Below are positions 57,496 to 64,000 of a stretch of DNA of 64,000 nucleotides, in pieces. Positions within the stretch are counted from its first letter, which is position 1. Each line of letters starts with the position of its first letter. Made by a program: the position numbers and the translations under genes. Where the stretch lies: contig NZ_SODU01000002.1 of the NCBI RefSeq assembly GCF_004366075.1, forward strand, positions 1,674,758 through 1,738,757. Reading direction: 5' to 3'. The DNA is from Kribbella pratensis. Lineage in GTDB: Bacteria; Actinomycetota; Actinomycetes; Propionibacteriales; Kribbellaceae. The notes under the pieces were generated by a model. That model was not told where the DNA came from. It saw only the letters and a program-made list of their open reading frames with translations, and searched no databases.

Positions 57496-59456
57496 GAATC
57501 CTCCGGCTCGCGGGGACGCAGATCGCCGTGAATGAGCCCTCGGCGAGCGGAGCGGATGAGCTGCCGCCCGACATCTCCTAGTTCGCGGAGCCTAACTTCG
57601 GTCGCTGCCAGGGAGGTGAAGACCATGCCCCATCGGCGCTGTTCGTCTATGCCGAGCCGTGGCATACCAACGCGCCTGACATCAAACCGCGCCGAGGCCG
57701 TCGACGACCGCGTCGCTGACTCGTGTGCCGCCGAGCGAACGCACCCGGCCAAGAAATTGGGATCGAGCCGCTCCGGGTCCGGTCGCAACAGAACGAGATT
57801 CGGTCCGAGCAGTGCACCGGACTCCTCCACGACCCGCACCTGGCCATCGCGCAGGACTGGCACGACGACATCGCCGCGCGCGAGTTCGATTGCCCCGGGC
57901 AGGGGCTCGGCGCGACCCGACGGTCCACTCCCATGCCGTACGTCGTGTGCGGTCAGGACCGGCTGGGAACCGGTGTCGGAGCTCATTTTCAGTGGCGCCA
58001 GCTGAATGCTGATCAGACCGGCTTTCGCCAATTCGCCGACAGTCGTGTGGCTGGCAGCGGAACCACTTGTGTTTGTGTTCAGTTCGGGCAGGCCTTCCCC
58101 AAGCCCCGCCACGAGCAGCGTCCATCGGCCTGCGAGCTCGGAGTACGCACCGTCCGACCCGTTGTCGGCACTGACATGTCGTGCGGGACTGAGATCGATC
58201 TCGTCGTCGAGTACGTCGATGACTCGTACGGCGTTGGCTGCGGGCGGCAGCGCCTCGGACTTCAAAAACGCCCGCCAGGCCGACCGGATCTCTCCGACGT
58301 CGAGAGAATGATCGGTCAGCAGTACATGCTGGGGTACGTCGCCTCCATCGCTCCGCGTGAGGACCCAGAGATCTCGCGGTCCGGATAGACCCGTGCTCTG
58401 GGGAAGACCGATGACGGCCCGTACCAAGCCGGCACGCAACAGGTTGCCCCGAATTCGCCTGCCCGCTCGTCGTCCGGCGACCGCTGACGGCAGGATGACA
58501 GCCGCCGCCCCACCAGGCCGGAGATGCACGAGGCACTGCTGTAACCAGGCCAGCTCTGGCTCGGTCCGGGGTGGGAGCCCGTACGCCCACCGTGGATCCG
58601 CGACCAGCTCGTCGTATCCCCAGGACCGCTCGACGGTCGGATCGCAGACAACGAGGTCTGCTGTCTCGTCATTGAACGCGTCCGCGCGGACGGCGTCGCC
58701 AAGGTGGATCCGAACGTCTGCGTCCGAGCCGCCGCCGAGCAGGAGTCGTGCGGCGGATATCCGAGCTGCGGCCTCGTTGGCGTTTTGGCCAAGCGTTGGT
58801 CTGAGGCCACGTGCGCGCGCCGCCACCAGGAGATCTCCTGTGCCGCACGACGGGTCGAGGACGGACGATCCGGTCGGTACGAGGTCGGCGGTCAGATCGA
58901 GAACGAGGCTCGCGACGTCACCTGATGCGGAGGTCCCGCGACGCGAGGTGATCTCGAAATACTGCTCGCACAAACCTTCGTAGATGTGCGCCGCCGTCTC
59001 GGTCGAGGCCAGTTCGGCCGCGTCGGCAAAGATCGCGAGCCAGCTGTCGGGAAAGGTCGTCGGGAAGTTGCCGGGGATCGCTGCGGCATCCTCGCGCTGT
59101 GCGACCGCCAACTTCGCTGGCGACATTTGAGCAAGATTCACCAGGGCGTTGGGCCGGCGATGCACGAGCACGAGGAAGGTGCCGAGGTGACCCATGAACT
59201 CGCCGAGCTGCAGATCATCCACAGTGGCGCGCAGAAGCTGCCAGAGACGATCGACATCGCTCATGCGGAACGTCTTTCCGTGTTCTCCGAGCCAGTTCTC
59301 GATATCGCCCAGGGAGAACAGCGGACTGCTCGCCGATCCTCCGACCGGTTGCGGGAAGTCCGGATGCCGGCGGCGCCAGTTGCTGACGGCGGCGCGACCC
59401 ACGCCGGCGATCCGGGCAATATCCAGCGCAGCGACCGTGACGTCGGACCTGGTCAT
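57492..59456 (-). CDS. N6-adenine-type DNA methylase with HTH head and degenerate motif IV
   Basis: A 654-residue protein. Residues 10-60 are a MerR/excisionase-like HTH (DIARIAGVGRAAVSNWRRRH). The methylase core has SAM motif I LDPSCGTGDLL (200-210), but motif IV reads VVCDPTVERSWGY (269-281) where relatives have NPPFNERxWG. The Pro-Pro-aromatic is lost and one residue is missing. The C-terminal half resembles a type I specificity-like region (LSPARHV; ELARGDVVVPVLRDGQVRVV). ATG at 59456 overlaps the drmC stop. It may be catalytically dead and serve as a DNA reader. Confidence 0.82.
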   Translation of the reverse strand: MTRSDVTVAALDIARIAGVGRAAVSNWRRRHPDFPQPVGGSASSPLFSLGDIENWLGEHGKTFRMSDVDRLWQLLRATVDDLQLGEFMGHLGTFLVLVHRRPNALVNLAQMSPAKLAVAQREDAAAIPGNFPTTFPDSWLAIFADAAELASTETAAHIYEGLCEQYFEITSRRGTSASGDVASLVLDLTADLVPTGSSVLDPSCGTGDLLVAARARGLRPTLGQNANEAAARISAARLLLGGGSDADVRIHLGDAVRADAFNDETADLVVCDPTVERSWGYDELVADPRWAYGLPPRTEPELAWLQQCLVHLRPGGAAAVILPSAVAGRRAGRRIRGNLLRAGLVRAVIGLPQSTGLSGPRDLWVLTRSDGGDVPQHVLLTDHSLDVGEIRSAWRAFLKSEALPPAANAVRVIDVLDDEIDLSPARHVSADNGSDGAYSELAGRWTLLVAGLGEGLPELNTNTSGSAASHTTVGELAKAGLISIQLAPLKMSSDTGSQPVLTAHDVRHGSGPSGRAEPLPGAIELARGDVVVPVLRDGQVRVVEESGALLGPNLVLLRPDPERLDPNFLAGCVRSAAHESATRSSTASARFDVRRVGMPRLGIDEQRRWGMVFTSLAATEVRLRELGDVGRQLIRSARRGLIHGDLRPREPEDS

Positions 59457-60262
59457 CGACCCACCGTCCCGGGCTCGCCGACCTGCAGCCGACGCAGTAC
59501 CCCGCTCGCTCTGAGCTCTCGAATGTGCTCGACCGCGCGCTTCGGGGCGGACCCACCATGGATCAGGACGCCGGCTTCGATGTTCTTGGCAACGCCCGAC
59601 TGCGTCAGGTTCGCACTGGAGACGAACAGCATCCGACCGTCGGCGACTGCCAACTTGGCGTGCATCTTCGAGCCAGAATCGGCCCGCCGGGCGGTCGGCC
59701 AGTGCCACAATTCGACGCCTGGTACATCGAGGAATGCTGTTGCCGGCTCCGAACCGACGATGGCGCCGGCGGCGCCCTGAATTGTTTCGACGATCACAGC
59801 GACTGCAACGCCTCGTCCCCGAGCCGCGGTCAGGGCCGCGAGCAACGGTGGATAGGGCTTGGCGGAGTACGTCATGAGCAACACATCGTGCTCGGCTGTT
59901 TCAACGACGTCGATCAGAACCTGCGCAGTCGAGCGCACAGGGACACGATGGGTACTCGGTCCGCTCCACACCAGCTCTGCGCGCACGGAACTCGCGCCGC
60001 GTGTGTAGCCGGTGGCGATGCCCTCCAACAACGCCAGGGCCTCCATGAACGCTCGGCCGGACTGCTCGATCGCGGACCGCAGCGCGTCGATCCACTCGGC
60101 GTACTCAGTGCTGTGGGCCGTTGACCGCAAAACCTCGGGGGAGACGCCGGCACCCACCTTCTCGAGTGTGCTGCGGAGTCGGGCCGGGCCCCATCGTTCC
60201 GCAAAGGCAACGCCGCTCAACCCGAGCTGGTCGATCGGACCCTCGACGGCGACGTCGTTCAC
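59453..60262 (-). CDS. drmC: DrmC-like phospholipase D-family protein
   Basis: A 269-residue PLD-superfamily protein. A helical N-terminal 100 residues precede the PLD fold with one HKD motif, KMHAKLAVADGRMLFVSSAN (His201, Lys203, Asp208). Single-HKD members dimerise and act on phosphodiesters. DrmC of DISARM is this type and is dispensable in some systems. The GTG start overlaps the drmB stop (GTGA); the longer frame runs through drmB. Named by domain and by position after drmA-drmB. Confidence 0.8.
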   Translation of the reverse strand: MNDVAVEGPIDQLGLSGVAFAERWGPARLRSTLEKVGAGVSPEVLRSTAHSTEYAEWIDALRSAIEQSGRAFMEALALLEGIATGYTRGASSVRAELVWSGPSTHRVPVRSTAQVLIDVVETAEHDVLLMTYSAKPYPPLLAALTAARGRGVAVAVIVETIQGAAGAIVGSEPATAFLDVPGVELWHWPTARRADSGSKMHAKLAVADGRMLFVSSANLTQSGVAKNIEAGVLIHGGSAPKRAVEHIRELRASGVLRRLQVGEPGTVGR

Positions 60263-62163
60263 GGCAGGTCCCGGAACAGCGCCAGTTCCGGATCGTCGAT
60301 CGGAACGACGAACCTCCGGTCGAGGAATCGGTTGCCTCGCTCGCAGGTCGTCTCGGACAGGAACAGGCAGACGTGGCAAGCGGCACCGTGCAGGAAGTCC
60401 GCCGGGGCGTGCGGAAGCCGCTCCGCACACAACGGATCCGACGAGCAACGCATCGCTTCGTGCAAAGCATGCCTGACGAGCCGTTCCAAGGTGCGTGGTT
60501 CGGCTTGTGAAACCAAGCCGCCGAGTGTGCCCTCGGCGTCCGGAACCGCTGTGTAGATGAGGATTCCGGCGCGCGGCTCCCCGTCGCGTGATGTGGTGTA
60601 GATCCGCTCCGACAGGCTCGCGGCATTGTAACCGCAATCGAGGGCGATCGTTCGGATCAGCAGATGCGACAGCGTGTGCAGCGCGATGTACCGCTCGCCG
60701 GGCCACCCGTCGAACGGATCGAATCCTCCCTTGATTCGGTCGGAGTATCGGTTTGCTCGGAAACGCCCGTACGCCTCGAAGTGCTGGCGCATCTCGGGAG
60801 AGGGCTCGACGCGTGTCTCCCAGTCCCGCATCAGCTCCTCGGGCAGGCGCAGGAAGATCCCCTCGCCGCGCACCTCCGCACCGGGAAGCCAGCTTGGATC
60901 GCTTCGCGACAGCTTCACCCGCGCGACGAGGTCCGGGTCCTCAGGGTCGGGTGCGTCCAGTCGCGTGAACCCCGCCAGGGCACGGACCTCCCGCAGGCGC
61001 TCGACCTGCACCACATCGTCGAATAGGTTCTTCAGCAAGGCAGGTACGCCGTCTGCCGACCGGGATATCGTGAAGTCGTCGGATGGATCCGGAGCCCGAT
61101 CAGCAGTGAAGACTTCCCACTCCGGGGCGAGCAAATCGGGAAGAGCGTCGTCTTCGTCACCCGGTTCTCCCGCGGTTCGCCTGGCCTGTACGGCGTCCCA
61201 GAGCTGCTCGTCGCTCCACTTCTCGAACTCGCGTAGCGCAGGGACAACGGTCCGCAGGTAAGGGATCATCTCCAGACCGGGCAGTGCCTCCAGGGCCGCC
61301 CAGTGGGTTTCAACCTTGAGCTGTAGCTCATCGGCGGCCGGCTTAGGAACTGCCAAGGCGCTGAGAGTCTGCGCGAACCATTGGTTGGATGCGCCAACGA
61401 TTAGTAGTTTCGCCTCGTTGCCGCACTCCTCGAAGTGGTTACCCAGATGTGGATGCCGGCCGCGACAGAACGGCAGATTCTCCCGGCCGCGTTCGCCCAG
61501 CGCCTGTCGGATGTTGCGGCGGGAATTGCAGGCCAAGCAGGTGATCTGGACGTTCGCACCGAGCATGCCACCGTGGTCCTCCATCCGCAGCCGCGGATTC
61601 TCCAGTCCCTCAGGGCAGCTGCCCCCGCCGTGCACGAACAGTACGTAAGGGAAGTCGTCGAGGTGACCCGCCTGGCAGGCGAGCACGAACCGGGCCGCGA
61701 CCGCGAGGGGCGCCCGGCCGCGCTTGCGCCCGCAGTTCGCGTGGAAGAAGCGGGCATCGTGCGGGCGTCGTACGCGACTGTTCTCGAAGCCGAATGCCTT
61801 CGACGCGATCGGCGCGAGCTCGTCGCACGCCGTGCAGCGAAGCCAGCCCGGGAACGGCACGGCGGGCGCGCCGACGCGTAGTGCGGGATCGTTGCCGCCG
61901 AGCTGGTCGGCCTCCGGCAGCCAGGGCGCCGGGCGAAGTTCCTTGATCGACCTTCCGGCGAGTTTCCGGACCGCCCGCATGAGGTGCGGTGGAACGTCGA
62001 CGATCGTCTGCAGCTCAGCCGGCACGGCGCCGTACTGCCACTCGTCGAGGCCTTGCACGAGCACGGAGAAGTTGGGCAGGTCTACGAGCGCACCAACTCC
62101 GCTGGTGAACATTAGATGGCTGGGCCGGGCTGACCCGACGCGGCGGTAGTGCTTGCCGTTCAT
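60259..62163 (-). CDS. drmB: DrmB-like DUF1998 protein
   Basis: A 634-residue protein with the DrmB plan: an N-terminal MFTSGVGALVDLPNFSVLVQ, a Cys-rich middle (WLRCTACDELAP; ITCLACNSRRNIRQ; FCRGRHPHLGNHFEECGNEA) and a C-terminal DUF1998 domain (ERYIALHTLSHLLIRTIALD; ACHVCLFLSETTCERGNRFL). In DISARM, DrmB pairs with the DrmA helicase to form the DNA-sensing complex. It overlaps drmA and drmC by four bases each, showing tight co-translation. Confidence 0.85.
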   Translation of the reverse strand: MNGKHYRRVGSARPSHLMFTSGVGALVDLPNFSVLVQGLDEWQYGAVPAELQTIVDVPPHLMRAVRKLAGRSIKELRPAPWLPEADQLGGNDPALRVGAPAVPFPGWLRCTACDELAPIASKAFGFENSRVRRPHDARFFHANCGRKRGRAPLAVAARFVLACQAGHLDDFPYVLFVHGGGSCPEGLENPRLRMEDHGGMLGANVQITCLACNSRRNIRQALGERGRENLPFCRGRHPHLGNHFEECGNEAKLLIVGASNQWFAQTLSALAVPKPAADELQLKVETHWAALEALPGLEMIPYLRTVVPALREFEKWSDEQLWDAVQARRTAGEPGDEDDALPDLLAPEWEVFTADRAPDPSDDFTISRSADGVPALLKNLFDDVVQVERLREVRALAGFTRLDAPDPEDPDLVARVKLSRSDPSWLPGAEVRGEGIFLRLPEELMRDWETRVEPSPEMRQHFEAYGRFRANRYSDRIKGGFDPFDGWPGERYIALHTLSHLLIRTIALDCGYNAASLSERIYTTSRDGEPRAGILIYTAVPDAEGTLGGLVSQAEPRTLERLVRHALHEAMRCSSDPLCAERLPHAPADFLHGAACHVCLFLSETTCERGNRFLDRRFVVPIDDPELALFRDLP

Positions 62164-64000
62164 TCGTTCTCCCCGTCCTCGTCAGCTCCTGCGACGCCAT
62201 CGGAGTCCTGGGCCCGGAACGACCATGCCGGTGCGTTGAACAGAGGCGCGAACAGCTGGTCGCCTCCCGGCACGAGCAGATTGACGTCCGGTTCGGTTTC
62301 GCGCATCGAAAGCCCGACGGTGAGCACATCCCACTTGTTGCTGCCAGCACGTTCCAGAAGTGGTTGCAGCTGCTCCTTGTCTCGTCGGGACGCCTCGTAC
62401 GCCAGTCGAGCCGGGCGTGACTTCTTGTCCTGCCAGCGATCGACGATCGCGCGGACCTTCTCCTCGAAGTGCCGTCGTCCGCGCGGGCCATCGACATGCT
62501 CCGCGCGCCGTGCGAGACGCTCGACGATCTCCTGCACCAGCGGTGCATCCAGCGGTACGTCGTGTGCGTCGACGTCTCGGGAGTACGCCGTACTCGCGTG
62601 GCGGACCGCTGTGACGAAGGTGGCGGCCGCTCCGCGGTCGAGTGAGCGCCGGGTGTACGGCGTGACTGAGAGCGCCTCCACCTGCTGGTAGAACGTCGCG
62701 TGATAGTGAGCGAAGTCCTCGAAATGGGCGAGGTCCCGCGGGCGTGCCCAGTTGTAGAGCGTGACGACCAGACCTGGCCGCTTCGCATCACGGCCGACGC
62801 GCGACGTCGCCTGGATGTATTCGGCCGTGTTCTTCGGTTGACCGTTGACCATCATCAGACCGAAGCGGGATACGTCGACGCCGACCTGCAGCATCGACGT
62901 TGCCAGCACGACGTCGACCGGATCTCTGCCGCTGCGCCGGCGCTCGCTCGAGCGGTTCGCGAGTTCGTGGGGCTCACGCCGGGCGCGGCTGCTGCCGCTC
63001 AGCGCTTCGCGAAAGTCGTCCGCGATCGCGCGCCGCCGGGCGCTGGTGTCGAGTTCGTCGTCGAACCCGAACTCGAGCCGGGCCAGGACATCGCTGATGT
63101 CCCCTGAGGAGATCCGGGAGGTGAGCTCCTGGGTGGCGAGCATGCCGGTCCGGGTGATGATCCGGTTCGAGATCCCGCGCAGTCGGCGGCCGTCTCGGCG
63201 TACACGGGTCGTGACGTCGTCATCGACGTACCGCCGCATTCCGGCCAGCTCCCGGACTGCGTTGAAGTAGCCGACCAGAGTCATGTACGGATCGGCCGCG
63301 GCGCCGTGCCGGTCGAAGACGGTCTGACCGGCGAGCAGCAGAATCTCCGCCAGACGGATCTCCGCCGCCTTCATGCGGACGCCGTGCGCACAGATGCCGA
63401 GGTAGCGACGTCCGGGCTGGTCGGGCGTGATCTCGACCTGCTGGGAGAAGAACGTGTCGCGGACGTCCGAGACTTGCGGCGGGAACACCGCGAGTTCGCG
63501 TGCGAACAGGCCGAGCACCTGGGCCCGCGCTCGCTTTGTCGTGGCTGTCGAGGCAACGATCTTTGGTCCGACCTGATGATCGTCTACCGACCACGTGCAG
63601 AGCTGATCCACGGCGGCCTCGAACAAGCCGACCGTGGTTCCGAGCGCGCCAGAGATGAGGTGCAGCTCGTCCTGGATGATCAGGTCCGGAGGCCGGAGTG
63701 TTCGGACCGGGTGGCTGACGACCGCGTCGAGACCGCCTTTGCTCTTGTTGTGTCGGCTCCCGCACTTGACCCGCGGATCGAGGTCGGGGTGTCGGTATCC
63801 GTGCCGCGGGCACATCTCGGTGACGTGACCGAACAGGTGGCCGGCGAAGCCCCGCCAGGGGAGCTGCGCGAGCTTGTCGACGGTGGCTATAACGAGGCTC
63901 GGCGCGTAACGGTAAATCTCTTCGTCGACGGTGATGATGGGCAGACCGTCAGGCGTACGACGACGCGAGAACGGGCACGCGTCAACGCCCTCATCGTTCG
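62160..64000 (-). CDS. drmA: DrmA-like helicase, N-terminus beyond the window
   Basis: The frame is open to the window edge, so only the C-terminal 613 residues are seen. Near the edge is APSLVIATVDKLAQLPWRGF, then a Cys/His part (EMCPRHGYRHPD; VKCGSRH). The helicase motifs are LIIQDELHLISG (DEAH-like box as DELH), KIVASTAT, the SF2 C-domain LATSMLQVGVDVSRFGLMM and EYIQATSRVGRD (motif VI). DELHLISG and association with DUF1998 are typical of DrmA, the DISARM SF2 helicase. An ATG at 63815 is internal and not the start. Confidence 0.88.
   Translation of the reverse strand, partial: NDEGVDACPFSRRRTPDGLPIITVDEEIYRYAPSLVIATVDKLAQLPWRGFAGHLFGHVTEMCPRHGYRHPDLDPRVKCGSRHNKSKGGLDAVVSHPVRTLRPPDLIIQDELHLISGALGTTVGLFEAAVDQLCTWSVDDHQVGPKIVASTATTKRARAQVLGLFARELAVFPPQVSDVRDTFFSQQVEITPDQPGRRYLGICAHGVRMKAAEIRLAEILLLAGQTVFDRHGAAADPYMTLVGYFNAVRELAGMRRYVDDDVTTRVRRDGRRLRGISNRIITRTGMLATQELTSRISSGDISDVLARLEFGFDDELDTSARRRAIADDFREALSGSSRARREPHELANRSSERRRSGRDPVDVVLATSMLQVGVDVSRFGLMMVNGQPKNTAEYIQATSRVGRDAKRPGLVVTLYNWARPRDLAHFEDFAHYHATFYQQVEALSVTPYTRRSLDRGAAATFVTAVRHASTAYSRDVDAHDVPLDAPLVQEIVERLARRAEHVDGPRGRRHFEEKVRAIVDRWQDKKSRPARLAYEASRRDKEQLQPLLERAGSNKWDVLTVGLSMRETEPDVNLLVPGGDQLFAPLFNAPAWSFRAQDSDGVAGADEDGENE

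Noticed and set aside
53877..64000. BREX system
   Set aside because: No PglZ phosphatase, BrxC ATPase or large PglX is visible; drmA, drmB and drmC homologues fit DISARM instead. Genes beyond the window could change this.

Overview
The window is very GC-rich and strongly biased to GC-ending codons. It has actinomycete signatures: an F420-type LLM oxidoreductase, LAL-type LuxR and TetR/MarR regulators, many secreted proteins, a Streptomyces-style gas vesicle cluster, and DUF6458- and DUF6401-like proteins. It looks like a chromosomal piece of a soil actinobacterium, probably Propionibacteriales and perhaps Kribbella (inferred from protein style, not from a search). I saw no rRNA, tRNA or CRISPR array.

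Layout. 1-12.7 kb: small metabolic and hypothetical genes mixed with debris (an IS21 remnant, a frameshifted small Zn protein, ornithine cyclodeaminase and EcsC-like fragments). 13-22 kb: a secreted-protein region with three paralogous secreted proteins and a 1252-residue subtilisin-like protease, plus a MarR-epimerase pair whose promoter is a perfect palindrome. 22-29.6 kb: a divergent TetR/methyltransferase pair with its operator, a LAL regulator-hydrolase-SDR series and a membrane Ser/Thr kinase. 29.8-38 kb: a co-directional gas vesicle locus in the order small proteins, gvpY-like, gvpZ-like, gvpA, F, G, O, J, L, S, K, then three small membrane proteins. It encodes one Lys-rich and one very acidic low-complexity protein side by side, both built from DNA tandem repeats. 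38-49 kb: small proteins, a DksA-like factor, a repeat protein paired with an M50 membrane protease, a secreted esterase and a lone tyrosine recombinase. 49.8-53.9 kb: accessory genes, ending in a decayed EVE-DUF3883 gene.

53.9-64 kb, minus strand: a tightly coupled operon running drmA (helicase, cut by the window end), drmB (DUF1998), drmC (phospholipase D), an N6-adenine-type DNA methylase, a Ser/Thr kinase with a TPR-like tail, and an SF1 helicase with a RelE-like N-terminus. Junctions are 1-4 nt overlaps or a 1-nt gap. The drmABC core is that of DISARM, but the methylase is neither the large drmMI nor the cytosine drmMII type. Kinase and SF1 helicase are not parts of class 1 or class 2 DISARM as I know them. 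The methylase also carries a degenerate catalytic motif IV (CDPT-V instead of NPPF/Y). This DISARM-related, kinase-containing array is the best candidate for a little-described system here.
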